Assembly (NCBI RefSeq): GCF_030412965.1
Contig: NZ_JAUHJQ010000007.1
Location: 1-64,000, forward strand
DNA from: Nocardioides oceani
Lineage (GTDB): Bacteria; Actinomycetota; Actinomycetes; Propionibacteriales; Nocardioidaceae
Length of the DNA: 64,000 bases
Direction: 5' to 3'
In this document: positions 50,626-59,515 of the stretch, piece by piece
Layout of the letters: each line of letters starts with the position of its first letter
Position numbering within the stretch: position 1 is the first letter of the stretch
Position numbers and translations under genes: made by a program
The notes under the pieces: model-generated
Told to the model about the DNA's origin: nothing
What the model saw: the letters and a program-made list of their open reading frames with translations, nothing else
Databases searched by the model: none

Positions 50626-53600
50626 TTGCCCACACGTTCGCGTCTCGCCGCCCTCGGGGTGGCGACCCTGGCCACGGCCTCGCTGACCGCGACCACGGCG
50701 GTGCTCCCCTCGGGACCCGCCCACGCCTTCACCTACGTCACCGACGCCCAGGGCACCGCCTGGGGCATCCAGGACTCGGCCCCGCCGGGCGCCGACACCG
50801 GCTCCATCCGGGCCACGCAGGAGGGGACGGGCGTCCAGGCGCCGTACTCCACCATGCTCAACGGGTACGCCGGCATCCGCGTCACCGTCGACGGCCCGGC
50901 CCGGCACCGCTTCGACGGCGCGCTCCTCCGGGGCTTCGGCCTCGTCGAGGACGGCGCCGGCCACTTCGAGTCCACCCGTGCGGTGGCCCTCGAGGGCGTC
51001 CACGTCACCCACACCGTCGACGTCGTGGAGGAGGAGGGCTACGGCCGCTGGCTCGACACCCTCACCAACACCACCGGCCGTCCGCTGACCGTGGAGGTCG
51101 CCTTCGGCGGCCAGACCGGGTACGGCGCCACCGGCACCAACGCCAGCGCGGTCGTGGCCTCGTCCTCCGGCGACGCCGCCCTCGACACCGCCGACACCTG
51201 GACCGCCACGGCCTCCGGCGCCGGCGCGGCAGGCTCCACCTGGCAGGGCCCGACCGCCACGGTGGTCGGCGAGTTCGACCGCACGGGCACCTGGCTGCGC
51301 AACACGTTCACCGAGGCGTACTCCGCCACGGGCCACGCCGCCAACTACCCGGCGTACGTCAACACCCTCACCCTCGCGCCGGGCACGAGCGCCTCGCTCG
51401 TCCGCTTCGTGGCCGTGGGAGGCCGGGTCACCGCCGCCACGGCCGCCGCCGAGCTAGCGGAAGTCACCGGTCGCGCCGCCGACCTGGTCGCGGAACCGGA
51501 CCTCGAGGGCCTCAGCGCCGAGGAGGTCGCCTCGATCGTCAACCTCGACGGCGTCGGCGGCGGGGCCCCGGTGACGGTTGCCCAGCCGCCGGCCGCGGTC
51601 GAGCCGGCGCAGGTCACCTCGGTCGGCTACGACGTCGTCGACAAGACCATCGCCGAGCTGCAGGCTGACATGGAGGCCGGCGTGACCACGTCGGTCGAGA
51701 TCACCCAGGCCTACCTCGACCGGATCGCCGCGTACGACGAGGGCCCGTTCGCCTTCAACGCCTACACCACCGTCGCCGCCGACGCACTCGACAAGGCCGC
51801 GGCCGCCGACGCCGCCCGCGCCGCAGGCCGGATGGGCGCGCTGCTCGGCATCCCGATCGCGGTCAAGGACCTCTACGACACCGCGGACATGCCGACCACC
51901 AACGGCTCGCTGACGTTCGAGGACTTCCGCCCCGCAGAGGACGCCTACCAGGTGGCGAAGCTCCGCGAGGCCGGCGCGATCATCATCGGCAAGGCGAGCA
52001 TGGAGGAGTACGCCACCTCCGGCTCGTACTCCGACAACGCCTTCGGCACGGTGTGGAACGCCTTCGACCCGTCCCGCTCGGCGCTCGCGTCCTCGGGCGG
52101 CTCGGCCGTTGCGACCGCGACGAGCATGGCGGCCGCCGGCCTCGGCTCGCAGACCGGCGACTCGCTCTACGCGCCTGCCTCGGCCGCCAGCCTGGTGACC
52201 CTCCGCGGCACCGACGGCATGCAGTCCGACCGCGGGGTCATGCCGCTGTCGTGGCTGCAGGACTACGCGGGCGCGATGACCCGCAGCGTCTCCGACCTCG
52301 CCGACATCCTCAACGTCGTCTCCGGCACCGACCCGGAGAACCCGGAGACCGCCGAGGCCGACGCGCACCGTCCCGAGGACTGGCGCACGGTGCTGGACGC
52401 CGACGCGCTGCAGGGCAAGCGGATCGGCTACGTCCCCTCGGCGTGGGTCGACCCGTACGGCACGTCCACCGTCATCGACGCCTCCGTCGCCGCCCGCCAG
52501 CAGCTTGCCACTGCCGGTGCGGAGCTGGTCGCCGTCGCCGACAGCCCGGTCGCCCCGACCCGTCCGAACGTGGACGTCAACTGGGAGGGCTGGGCCCGCT
52601 ACCTCGCGTCGCACCCCGAGCTCGACATGGACTCCCCGGCCGACGTCGTCTGCTCGCAGCTGAAGCTGCCGTACACCACCTACGACCCGTCCTTCTGCGA
52701 GGGCAAGCGTCGGATGACCGAGGCCGAGGTCGCCGCCTGGCGCGGCTACCGCAAGGACTACCAGGCCAACATCGACGCCTGGATGGACGCCAACGACCTC
52801 GACGCCGTGGTCTACCCGGGGCTGCTCTCGGAGATCTCGCTGAACGACGGTGGCGGCAACCGGTCGAGCTTCGGCCGCCGCGACACCCCCTCGGGCGGCT
52901 CCGGCGTCCCGACCGTCGCCTTCCCCGCCGGCACCGACGCCAACGGCGCTCCCGTCGGCATCCAGCTGATGGGCCGCGCCTGGTCCGACGCCGAGCTCGT
53001 CGGGTACGCCTACGCCTTCGAGCAGGTCGCCGACGGCCACGTCGCCCCCGGCACCGCCCCGGCCCTCGCCGAGCGGTCGGCGCCAGCGCTGACCGTCAAG
53101 GGCGGCACCACGAAGGTCGCCTACGGCAAGCCGGCCACGCTTGCGGTCCGACTCCGCGCGGGCGGCCCGGCCCCGACCGGCACCATCTCGCTCCGAACGG
53201 GCGGCCGCGTGCTCGCCTTCGCCGCGGTTGCGGGTACGACCGCCAAGGTGCGGCTCCCCGCCCGCTCCCTCCGCCCGGGGCTGCACCGCCTCACGGTCCG
53301 CTACTCCGGTGACAGCCGGTACGCCGCCACCTCGGCCGTCGTGAAGGTCCGGGTCGCCAAGGCCACCAGCCGCACGAAGGCCAGAGTCACCCCGAAGACG
53401 GTCACCCGCGGCGCCCGCCCGAAGGTCACCGTCACGGTCACCGGCGCCTCCGGCGTCAAGCCGACCGGGACGGTCAAGGTCGTCGCCGCCGGCAAGACCC
53501 GCGTGCTGACCTTGAAGGCCGGCACCGCGACCGTCCGCCTCGCGCCGTTCACCAAGACCGGCCGGGTCCCAGTCAAGGTTGTGTACGTCGGCAGCAACAC

Positions 53601-53646
53601 CCTCGCCCGCAGCACCGCCACGGCGTACGTCCGTGCGAGGGGCTGA
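50626..53646 (+). CDS. Secreted amidase-signature hydrolase with N-terminal beta domain and C-terminal Ig-like repeats
   Basis: The 1006-aa protein has a signal peptide (about residues 1-33, ending GPAHA). An N-terminal beta-rich domain of unknown type (about 35-290) is followed by an amidase-signature domain (about 345-815) with the triad: Lys in IPIAVKDLYDT, cis-Ser in LASSGGSAVATATS and nucleophile Ser in LGSQTGDSLYAPAS. Two Ig-like (Big_3-type) repeats finish the chain (about 820-1005). It probably cleaves amide or ester bonds outside the cell. TTG is the only start that fits; AGGAAAGAAG lies upstream. Combining an amidase with these flanks is unusual. Confidence 0.82.
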   Translation: MPTRSRLAALGVATLATASLTATTAVLPSGPAHAFTYVTDAQGTAWGIQDSAPPGADTGSIRATQEGTGVQAPYSTMLNGYAGIRVTVDGPARHRFDGALLRGFGLVEDGAGHFESTRAVALEGVHVTHTVDVVEEEGYGRWLDTLTNTTGRPLTVEVAFGGQTGYGATGTNASAVVASSSGDAALDTADTWTATASGAGAAGSTWQGPTATVVGEFDRTGTWLRNTFTEAYSATGHAANYPAYVNTLTLAPGTSASLVRFVAVGGRVTAATAAAELAEVTGRAADLVAEPDLEGLSAEEVASIVNLDGVGGGAPVTVAQPPAAVEPAQVTSVGYDVVDKTIAELQADMEAGVTTSVEITQAYLDRIAAYDEGPFAFNAYTTVAADALDKAAAADAARAAGRMGALLGIPIAVKDLYDTADMPTTNGSLTFEDFRPAEDAYQVAKLREAGAIIIGKASMEEYATSGSYSDNAFGTVWNAFDPSRSALASSGGSAVATATSMAAAGLGSQTGDSLYAPASAASLVTLRGTDGMQSDRGVMPLSWLQDYAGAMTRSVSDLADILNVVSGTDPENPETAEADAHRPEDWRTVLDADALQGKRIGYVPSAWVDPYGTSTVIDASVAARQQLATAGAELVAVADSPVAPTRPNVDVNWEGWARYLASHPELDMDSPADVVCSQLKLPYTTYDPSFCEGKRRMTEAEVAAWRGYRKDYQANIDAWMDANDLDAVVYPGLLSEISLNDGGGNRSSFGRRDTPSGGSGVPTVAFPAGTDANGAPVGIQLMGRAWSDAELVGYAYAFEQVADGHVAPGTAPALAERSAPALTVKGGTTKVAYGKPATLAVRLRAGGPAPTGTISLRTGGRVLAFAAVAGTTAKVRLPARSLRPGLHRLTVRYSGDSRYAATSAVVKVRVAKATSRTKARVTPKTVTRGARPKVTVTVTGASGVKPTGTVKVVAAGKTRVLTLKAGTATVRLAPFTKTGRVPVKVVYVGSNTLARSTATAYVRARG

Positions 53647-53663
53647 CGAGTCCTCAGAAGGAG

Positions 53664-53695
53664 AAGCGGCCCCCGGCGCCAGCCGGGGGCCGCTT
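53664..53695 (+). terminator. Terminator of the amidase gene
   Basis: A 14-bp perfect stem (53664-53677 with 53682-53695), loop GCCA, 17 bases after the stop codon, followed by GATCATT. Confidence 0.9.
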
Positions 53696-54015
53696 GATCA
53701 TTGCCGCTGGACTCTGATTGACGCCTCAAAACTCCACTTGGGTGTCGCTGAGGGGACAGCCCGAGTCGATTCTGGACAACCGGGTCAGTCGTCTCACCCA
53801 ACTGGAGAGTCCCCGAGTGGCTAACGCTCGTGTCACGCGGTGCAGTGCAGGTAACTGGCCGCCCGTCGCGCGGTATCGACGAATTCATGAGTTCTCTCCT
53901 GCACCGCCCCGCAAGCTCGCCGGGCCAGGGGAGCGGTGCACGTCGCCCTCGACCACGCTCCGCCATGTGTGGGGCGCGCCCCGCAGTTCGAGACGAGCGG
54001 TGTCATACTCGTTGT
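53696..54015. other. Low-GC non-coding stretch at the edge of a probable insertion
   Basis: Base composition drops sharply after the amidase terminator. I see no convincing gene, integrase, tRNA remnant or inverted repeats of an IS. CATACT (54004-54009) near the end may be the -10 of the acyltransferase gene. Short frames here lack codon bias. Confidence 0.5.
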
Positions 54016-54657
54016 GTGCAAAGATTAATCGAGTTGCTGGTCGGCGAATTTAGGGCCTCGCTGTGGCGCACTGCTCTCGCAACAAGACGTGGACGAATCA
54101 TAATTGTGGGACGTGGAATGCGCGTGCGCGGTTCGAAGAACGTTCGAGTCAACCGTCGACTCGAGCTCGGCGTCATGTTTCGCGGTTTCGCTGACAATCG
54201 GATGGGTGGGTTGCTCAGAGTCCGCGGAAGGTTGGAGATTCGAGGGACGGTTCGCGTGGCTCATGGCAATCGGTGGGACATCGGCCCGAACGCTATAATG
54301 GATGTAGGGGATCGGACCTACTTCTCGCCGGGCGGGAATTTCGTAATTATGCGTGGCCTACGGATCGGCGAACGCTGCGCTATCGGCTGGAATACTCACT
54401 TTCTCGATGAAAATTTCCATCAACTGCACGGCCAAGTCTCGGGCGCGCGGATCGAGGTTGGTGATGACGTTTGGATAGGTAGCGGTGTGACCGTGCTGCC
54501 AGGCGCGAGAATCCCTGACGGCTGCGTCGTAGCAGCGAACGCTACCGTCGTAGGTGTGTTTGATGAGCCGCGTTGCCTGCTTGCCGGATTGCCAGCGAGA
54601 GTTATCCGCCGCGACGTGGAATGGGAGTACGAACATCCGATAGAGCGCACTGTCTGA
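54016..54657 (+). CDS. Hexapeptide-repeat (left-handed beta-helix) acyltransferase, atypical base composition
   Basis: The 213-aa protein has the LbH pattern (IGPNAIMDVGDRTYFSPGGNFVIMRGLRIGERCAIGWNTHFLDENFH) and a terminal IEVGDDVWIGSGVTVLPGARIPDGCVVAANATVV, as in WbbJ/maltose O-acetyltransferases, with the catalytic His in DENFHQL. It probably O-acetylates a sugar or polysaccharide. GC is about 55% in a 60-base sample (54301-54360) against ~78% in a sample of the esterase gene, so recent transfer is likely. GTG 54016 follows a CATACT -10-like box by 12 bases; an in-frame ATG exists at 53830. Confidence 0.78.
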   Translation: MQRLIELLVGEFRASLWRTALATRRGRIIIVGRGMRVRGSKNVRVNRRLELGVMFRGFADNRMGGLLRVRGRLEIRGTVRVAHGNRWDIGPNAIMDVGDRTYFSPGGNFVIMRGLRIGERCAIGWNTHFLDENFHQLHGQVSGARIEVGDDVWIGSGVTVLPGARIPDGCVVAANATVVGVFDEPRCLLAGLPARVIRRDVEWEYEHPIERTV

Positions 54658-54689
54658 GTGCGGCACGGTCGCGAGTTTGAAATCACAAT

Positions 54690-55547
54690 CTACAACGATC
54701 CAACCCGGTCCGACCGCTTACAGAGGTTCGGACGCCCGTATTGCACGTGCGTGTCGTTCGCCGCGTGCTCGAATCCCAATCCACCATACACAGCGATCGC
54801 GGGCGCGTTGTCGGACTCGACGTAGAGCAGCACCTCGTCGACACCCTTGCTTGCCAGGTGGTGCAGACCGGTGAGCGTGAGCAGCTTGCCGAGCCCGCGG
54901 CCCTGGGCGGCGGGTGAGATGCCGACGACGTACACCTCGCCGAGCGCGGGGGAGTGCTGCTTGGTCCAGTGGAAGCCGAGGACCTCTCCGGAAGCCGAGT
55001 CGACGGCGACGAGCAGGCCGGCGGGGTCGAACCAGCCCTCGGCCATCCGCTCGCGGAGGTTCGCCAGGTCCATCGCGCCCTGCTCCGGGTGCGCGGCGAA
55101 GGCAGCCGCGTTCACGCGGACGACGGCCTCGGCGTCGTCGGGCTGATAGCCCCGCACAGTAATGCCCTCACGCACGGGCAGCTGGGGCAGCGGGACGGAC
55201 GACGGCCGCCGCATCACCCACAGCTCACGCGTCCGCTCCAGCCCATGCCGCTCCGCGAGCACCTCCGCAGCAGGGTGGTCGCCGTGCGACCAGGCCTCGA
55301 CCGGCCCGGCGGCAGGCACGGCGTCTGCCGCGAGGCCGGCTCCGAGGCCGCGCCCGCGAGCCGACGGGTCCACGACGATCGACAGGTCCTCGCCGATCAG
55401 CAGGGCGAAGCCGTCCACTCGCACCCAGGACCGCACGGTCTCCGGGCGGTGAAGCAGGGCGAGCCACGTCGCCTCGTCGAGCGGGGCGGCTCCGTCGGCC
55501 TCCTCGGCAGCGTCGGCGATACGGCGTACGAGCTCGAGATCGACCAC
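54690..55547 (-). CDS. mshD: Mycothiol synthase (two GNAT domains)
   Basis: The 285-aa protein has two GNAT folds: N-terminal LSIVVDPSARGRGLGAGL (about residues 54-71) and catalytic C-terminal GEVYVVGISPAAQGRGLGKLLTLTGLHHL (about 204-232). MshD acetylates Cys-GlcN-Ins to make mycothiol. The last ~17 residues (QYGRPNLCKRSDRVGSL) lie in low-GC DNA and do not look like the short YRR end usual in MshD, so the gene's 3' end may have been replaced by the neighbouring insertion. Downstream of glnR on the same strand, as in Mycobacterium. Confidence 0.88.
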   Translation of the reverse strand: MVDLELVRRIADAAEEADGAAPLDEATWLALLHRPETVRSWVRVDGFALLIGEDLSIVVDPSARGRGLGAGLAADAVPAAGPVEAWSHGDHPAAEVLAERHGLERTRELWVMRRPSSVPLPQLPVREGITVRGYQPDDAEAVVRVNAAAFAAHPEQGAMDLANLRERMAEGWFDPAGLLVAVDSASGEVLGFHWTKQHSPALGEVYVVGISPAAQGRGLGKLLTLTGLHHLASKGVDEVLLYVESDNAPAIAVYGGLGFEHAANDTHVQYGRPNLCKRSDRVGSL

Positions 55548-55571
55548 GGCCCCGAGTCTGTCAGGCGGGCC

Positions 55572-56324
55572 TCAGGCGTCCACTCGGTCGGGCTCGGACT
55601 CGTCCTCCTCGACCGAGCGCGCGTCGCCGGAGGCGGCCTTCTCCTTCGCGGGCACGACGAACCGGTAGCCGACGTTGCGGACCGTGCCGATCAGCGTCTC
55701 GTTCTCGGGGCCGAGCTTGGCGCGCAGGCGCCGCACGTGGACGTCGACGGTGCGGGTGCCACCGAAGTAGTCGTAGCCCCACACCTCCTGCAGCAGCTGC
55801 TGCCGGCTGAAGACGCGGCCCGGGTGCTGCGCGAGGAACTTGAGGAGCTCGAACTCCTTGAACGTCAGGTCGAGCGCCCGCCCGCCGATCTTCGCGGTGT
55901 ACGTCGCGTCGTCCACGACCACCTCGCCGGATCGGATCACGTGGGCGTCGGGGTCCGCGGCGTCACGCTGCGCGTTGAGCCGGCCGATCGCCAGCTTGAT
56001 GCGCGCTTCGAGCTCGGCCGGTCCGCACGTGTGCAGGACGACGTCGTCCATGCCCCAGTCGTGGCTCACGACCGCGAGCCCGCCCTCGGTCGCGATGAGC
56101 AGCACCGGGACGTCCGTGCCGGTCGTGCGGATCAGGCGGCACAGGTCGCGGGCGTGCGCGAGCTCCTGGCGACCGTCGACCAGCAGCAGGTCGGAGTCCG
56201 GCGCCTCGAGCAGCGCGCTGCCCTCGGCCGGCAGGATGCGAACCTGGTGTCCGAGCAACGCGAGGCCCGGCAGGACTTCTGCTGACGGCTGCAGGGCGCT
56301 GGTCAGCAGCAACAAGGTGCTCAC
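55572..56324 (-). CDS. glnR: GlnR-type orphan OmpR-family response regulator
   Basis: The 250-aa protein has an atypical receiver (about residues 1-115): the central Asp is present ([13 protein letters not shown]) but the acidic pair after beta1 and the Lys before helix 5 are not. The C-terminal winged helix has [53 protein letters not shown]. This is the form of actinobacterial GlnR, which controls nitrogen genes without a kinase. Adjacent mshD gives the same order as mycobacterial Rv0818-Rv0819. GAGGAGACC precedes the ATG. Confidence 0.82.
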   Translation of the reverse strand: MSTLLLLTSALQPSAEVLPGLALLGHQVRILPAEGSALLEAPDSDLLLVDGRQELAHARDLCRLIRTTGTDVPVLLIATEGGLAVVSHDWGMDDVVLHTCGPAELEARIKLAIGRLNAQRDAADPDAHVIRSGEVVVDDATYTAKIGGRALDLTFKEFELLKFLAQHPGRVFSRQQLLQEVWGYDYFGGTRTVDVHVRRLRAKLGPENETLIGTVRNVGYRFVVPAKEKAASGDARSVEEDESEPDRVDA

Positions 56325-56407
56325 AATGGTCTCCTCCCGAAGGCGGGCAGGGGACCGGGACGCAACATTGGGCCTCGGTCGTGAAGTTCTCGGAAGGATA
56401 GCGAAAC

Positions 56408-56713
56408 GTGGCGGACACAGTGGATCGATCCAAGGTAAATGAGACGCAAACCATCCGCGTCCGCTACTGGGCTGCCGCGAAGGCGGCTGCCGGCACGCCC
56501 GAGGACGTCCTCACGGTCGACGGCGAGCTGACCCTGGCCCAGGTCCGCGACCACGTCCTCGCGCTCCACCCGGACGCCGACCGTCTGCCCGACATCCTCC
56601 GCACCTGCTCGACGCTCGTGGGCGACCGGCCGGTCGCTTCCGAGGACCCCGACACCGTCCGGGTCGCCGCGGGCTCCGACGTCGAGTTCCTCCCGCCGTT
56701 CGCCGGCGGCTGA
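56408..56713 (+). CDS. MoaD/ThiS family ubiquitin-like sulfur carrier
   Basis: The 101-aa beta-grasp protein has [20 protein letters not shown] near the start and ends FLPPFAGG, the C-terminal Gly-Gly that becomes a thiocarboxylate. The length and end fit MoaD (molybdopterin synthase small subunit) or another sulfur-carrier. GTG start with GGAAGGA upstream. It diverges from glnR and converges on gmd. Confidence 0.87.
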   Translation: MADTVDRSKVNETQTIRVRYWAAAKAAAGTPEDVLTVDGELTLAQVRDHVLALHPDADRLPDILRTCSTLVGDRPVASEDPDTVRVAAGSDVEFLPPFAGG

Positions 56714-56731
56714 GCAGCGTCCGGCGGCGGA

Positions 56732-57748
56732 TCAGGCGGGGAAGAGGTACGCCGGCGTCTCCTCGACGCCTGAGCGCAGCCGCTCGACGTCGGTGTGCAC
56801 CATGTGCTCGATGATCTGCTCAAAACCGAGCGTCGGCGCCCATCCCAGCTGCTCGCGCGCCTTGGTCGGGTCCCCGTAGAGGTCGACGACGTCGGCCGGG
56901 CGCATCAGCGACGGGTCCTGCCGCACGTACCGGGACGCGTCGTCGATCCCCACCGCCGCGAAGGCCACCTCGAGCACCTCGGCGAGCTGCCGGGAGGCGC
57001 CGGTGGCGATGATGAAGTCCTGCGGATCGTCGAGCTGCAGCATCAGGTGCATCGCGCGTGCGTAGTCGGCGGCGAAGCCCCAGTCGCGGCGCACGTCCAG
57101 GTTGCCTAGGGTCAGCTCGTCCCGGCGTCCCAGGGCGATCTCGGCGACGGAGCGGGTGATCTTCCTGGTGACGAACTGGCTGCCGCGCAGCGGGCTCTCG
57201 TGGTTGTAGAGCGTGCCGGTCGCGGTGAAGAGCCCGTAGGACTCCCGGTAGTTCACCGTCAGGTGGTGCGCGAAGCTCTTGGTCGCGGCATACGGGCTGC
57301 GCGGGTGGTGCGGCGTGCCCTCCGTCTGCGGCTGCTGGTCGGACACGCCGAACATCTCCGAGCTCGACGGCTGGAAGAAGCGAGGTGCCTCGCCGTGCCG
57401 CTCGGCGTACGCCACGAGCTCCTCGAGCATCCGCACGACGGCGAGCCCGTTGGTCTCGGCGACGGTCTCGGCGTGCCGCCAGGACGCGCCGACCGACGTG
57501 AAGCCGGCCAGGTTGTAGACCTCGTCGGGCCGGACCGACTCCAGCAGGGCCCCGAACCCCGCGCGGTCCCGCTGCTCGAGCTCGACCGTCTCGACACCAT
57601 CGAGGTAGGCGCGGCGCACGCCGCTCGCGTCGGGCCGGATGGTGCCGACCACCCGGTAGCCCAGGTCGACGAGCAAGCGGGCGAGATAGATGCCGTCCTG
57701 ACCGGCGACACCGGTCACCAAGGCCGTCCGGGAAGTCTGCGCAGTCAT
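56732..57748 (-). CDS. gmd: GDP-mannose 4,6-dehydratase
   Basis: The 338-aa short-chain dehydrogenase has the Gmd-type Rossmann motif VTGVAGQDGIYLARLLVDLGY, PDEVYNLAGFTSVGASW, FFQPSSSEMFG and the YxxxK pair in SPYAATKSFAHHLTVNYRESYG. NHESPLRGSQFVTRKITRSVAEIALG is diagnostic. It makes GDP-4-keto-6-deoxymannose, precursor of GDP-fucose or GDP-rhamnose for surface glycans. The exopolysaccharide-type genes start ~2 kb away, with the sulfur operon in between. TAGGCT lies 15 bases before the ATG. Confidence 0.93.
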   Translation of the reverse strand: MTAQTSRTALVTGVAGQDGIYLARLLVDLGYRVVGTIRPDASGVRRAYLDGVETVELEQRDRAGFGALLESVRPDEVYNLAGFTSVGASWRHAETVAETNGLAVVRMLEELVAYAERHGEAPRFFQPSSSEMFGVSDQQPQTEGTPHHPRSPYAATKSFAHHLTVNYRESYGLFTATGTLYNHESPLRGSQFVTRKITRSVAEIALGRRDELTLGNLDVRRDWGFAADYARAMHLMLQLDDPQDFIIATGASRQLAEVLEVAFAAVGIDDASRYVRQDPSLMRPADVVDLYGDPTKAREQLGWAPTLGFEQIIEHMVHTDVERLRSGVEETPAYLFPA

Positions 57749-57857
57749 GGTCGGCGCAGCCTACCCACTGGTACGACGTCCCGGTAGGTGGACGAGGCGC
57801 CCGGAATGTGAGACCGCGATGCGGGTCGGCGGGCCGCTGCGACCTACATTGGTGCCC

Positions 57858-57935
57858 ATGCCCACGACGATGCTGACCCGCCGACGCGCAGTGGACCACT
57901 GCCGCGTCCGCTCGTCGCTCTGTCGTACCTCCTGA
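57858..57935 (+). CDS. Cysteine-containing leader peptide (25 aa) of the sulfur operon
   Basis: The peptide reads MPTTMLTRRRAVDHCRVRSS then LCRTS. It matches the actinobacterial putative leader peptides with the DxCRVxSxLCR pattern that sit before sulfur-assimilation genes. TACATT starts 13 bases before the ATG and there is no Shine-Dalgarno, so it is likely leaderless. Two Cys codons near the end could let slow decoding under cysteine shortage change the downstream RNA fold. An internal ATG at 57870 is an alternative start. Stop 71 bases before the DUF4395 gene. Confidence 0.75.
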   Translation: MPTTMLTRRRAVDHCRVRSSLCRTS

Positions 57936-58000
57936 CGTTCCCGCCTGCTCGGCACCGCCGGCCCCCGGGAACGGCCCGTCCGTCCCGTCCGGTCAGCAGG
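57936..58000 (+). promoter_or_regulatory. Candidate attenuator structures after the leader peptide
   Basis: Stem 1: CGTTCCCG (57936-57943) with CGGGAACG (57966-57973). Stem 2: CCTGCT (57944-57949) with AGCAGG (57995-58000), the latter overlapping the Shine-Dalgarno of the next gene. Stem 1 begins immediately after the leader stop codon and would be covered by a stalled ribosome. Which structures compete needs folding calculations. Confidence 0.45.
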
Positions 58001-58006
58001 AGAGAC

Positions 58007-58486
58007 ATGTCCGTCAGCACCGCTCGCAGCGTGGGTACGCCGTCCGACGTCGACCCGCGCGGTCCCCAGTTCGCCGCGGCCCTCACCGCCGTCGTCCTGG
58101 CTGTCGTGCTCGTCATTCCGACGCCAGCCGCCACGCTGCTCGTCGGCGCGCAGGCCGTCCTGTTCGCGGTCGGCGCGCTCGGCGGCGTGCAGCGCACGCC
58201 CCACGCCTGGCTCTTCCGCCGCGTGGTCCGTCCGCGGCTGAGCCCGCCGGCCGAGCTCGAGGACCCGCTTCCGCCGCAGTTCGCCCAAGCCGTCGGCCTG
58301 GCGTTCACCGCCGTCGCCTTCGTGGGCTTCCTGGCCGGTGCGACGGTCGTCGGCCAGGTCGCGACCGGATTCGCCCTCGCCGCCGCCCTCCTGAACGCGG
58401 TCTTCCGCTTCTGCCTCGGCTGCGAGCTGTACCTGATTCTTCAGCGCCTCCGCCCGAACCGCACCTCCACCACCGCCGCTGGTTGA
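58007..58486 (+). CDS. DUF4395 family membrane protein
   Basis: The 159-aa protein has four hydrophobic segments and the DUF4395 pattern: VDPRGPQFAAALTAVVLAVVL, then QRTPHAWLFRRVVRPRLSPP and VFRFCLGCELYLIL with a conserved Cys-x-x-Cys at the end of the last span. It regularly precedes thiosulfate sulfurtransferase genes (ThiX region of Mycobacterium). AGGAGAG precedes the ATG. Probably linked to sulfur trafficking; mechanism unknown. Confidence 0.85.
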   Translation: MSVSTARSVGTPSDVDPRGPQFAAALTAVVLAVVLVIPTPAATLLVGAQAVLFAVGALGGVQRTPHAWLFRRVVRPRLSPPAELEDPLPPQFAQAVGLAFTAVAFVGFLAGATVVGQVATGFALAAALLNAVFRFCLGCELYLILQRLRPNRTSTTAAG

Positions 58487-58522
58487 GCAGCGAGGCGTCC
58501 CATCGCCGAGCGTGTCGAAACC
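58479..58522. repeat. REP-like intergenic sequence
   Basis: CTGGTTGAGCAGCGAGG and, a few bases on, CGAGCGTGTCGAAACC resemble an intergenic repeat I recall from Nocardioides-type genomes (GGTTGAG...CGAAACC). Only this copy is seen in the window. It covers the DUF4395 stop codon. Confidence 0.4.
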
Positions 58523-58586
58523 CCCGCAAGCCGAGCACCACCCGCACCACCGCCCCTGACCCGAGAAGAACAAGCAAGGAGAAGCA

Positions 58587-59435
58587 ATGAGCCGCGAGAA
58601 CTCCCTCGTCTCGACCCAGTGGGTCGAGGACCACCTCGACGACCCGAAGGTCGTCGTCATCGAGGTCGACGAGGACACGACGTCCTACGACAAGGGCCAC
58701 ATCCGTGGCGCCATCAAGCTCGACTGGACGACCGACCTGCAGGACCAGGTCCGCCGCGACTTCGTCAACCGCGACCGCTTCTCCGAGCTGCTCTCCGAGC
58801 GCGGCGTCTCCAACGACGACACGGTCGTGCTCTACGGCGGCAACAACAACTGGTTCGCCGCCTACGCCTACTGGTACTTCAAGCTCTACGGCCACCAGGA
58901 CGTCAAGCTCATGGACGGCGGCCGCAAGAAGTGGGAGCTCGACTCCCGCGAGCTGACCGACGAGGTCCCCTCCCGCGACGCGGCGACGTACACCGCCCAG
59001 GACCCCGACCTCTCGATCCGCGCCTTCCGCGACGAGACCGTCGACGCGATCGGCAACAAGAACCTCATCGACGTCCGCAGCCCCGACGAGTACGCCGGCC
59101 GCCTCCTCGCCCCGGCCCACCTCCCGCAGGAGCAGGCCCAGCGCGCCGGCCACATCCCGACCTCGCTGAACGTGCCGTGGAGCAAGAACTGCAACGACGA
59201 CGGCACCTTCAAGTCCGACGAGGAGCTCAAGGCGCTGTACGCCGAGGTCGGCATCGACGACTCCAAGGACACCATCGCCCTGTGCCGCATCGGTGAGCGC
59301 TCGTCGCTGACCTGGTTCGTCCTCAAGGAGCTCCTCGGCCACCAGAACGTCAAGAACTACGACGGCTCCTGGACCGAGTACGGCTCCCTCGTCGGTGTCC
59401 CCGTCGTCCTCGGCGACGAGCCCGGCGAAGCCTGA
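58587..59435 (+). CDS. Thiosulfate/3-mercaptopyruvate sulfurtransferase (CysA2/SseA type)
   Basis: The 282-aa protein has two rhodanese domains: an inactive N-terminal one (about residues 1-140, DTTSYDKGHIRGAIKLDW) and an active C-terminal one with LIDVRSPDEYAG and the catalytic loop LCRIGERSS (Cys about residue 233). It moves sulfane sulfur from thiosulfate or mercaptopyruvate to a thiol acceptor. AAGGAG precedes the ATG. The next gene is DUF1416 (SseC), as in Mycobacterium. Confidence 0.92.
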   Translation: MSRENSLVSTQWVEDHLDDPKVVVIEVDEDTTSYDKGHIRGAIKLDWTTDLQDQVRRDFVNRDRFSELLSERGVSNDDTVVLYGGNNNWFAAYAYWYFKLYGHQDVKLMDGGRKKWELDSRELTDEVPSRDAATYTAQDPDLSIRAFRDETVDAIGNKNLIDVRSPDEYAGRLLAPAHLPQEQAQRAGHIPTSLNVPWSKNCNDDGTFKSDEELKALYAEVGIDDSKDTIALCRIGERSSLTWFVLKELLGHQNVKNYDGSWTEYGSLVGVPVVLGDEPGEA

Positions 59436-59449
59436 GCCCAGCAAGCGAA

Positions 59450-59482
59450 GGCAGGGCCTGGTCGAATCGATCAGGCCCTGCC
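59450..59482 (+). terminator. Hairpin between the sulfurtransferase and sseC genes
   Basis: GGCAGGGCCTG and CAGGCCCTGCC form an 11-bp perfect stem with an 11-base loop. It probably reduces read-through or stabilises the 3' end of the sulfurtransferase part of the mRNA. Confidence 0.65.
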
Positions 59483-59515
59483 ACCCGAACCAAGCGAACA
59501 GAAGGAAGAACGAAC

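Noticed and set aside
53815..53900. Possible tRNA-Ser fragment as an attachment site (CCCGAGTGGCTAACGC)
   Set aside because: No acceptor or T-arm can be paired, and the similarity is limited to a few bases.
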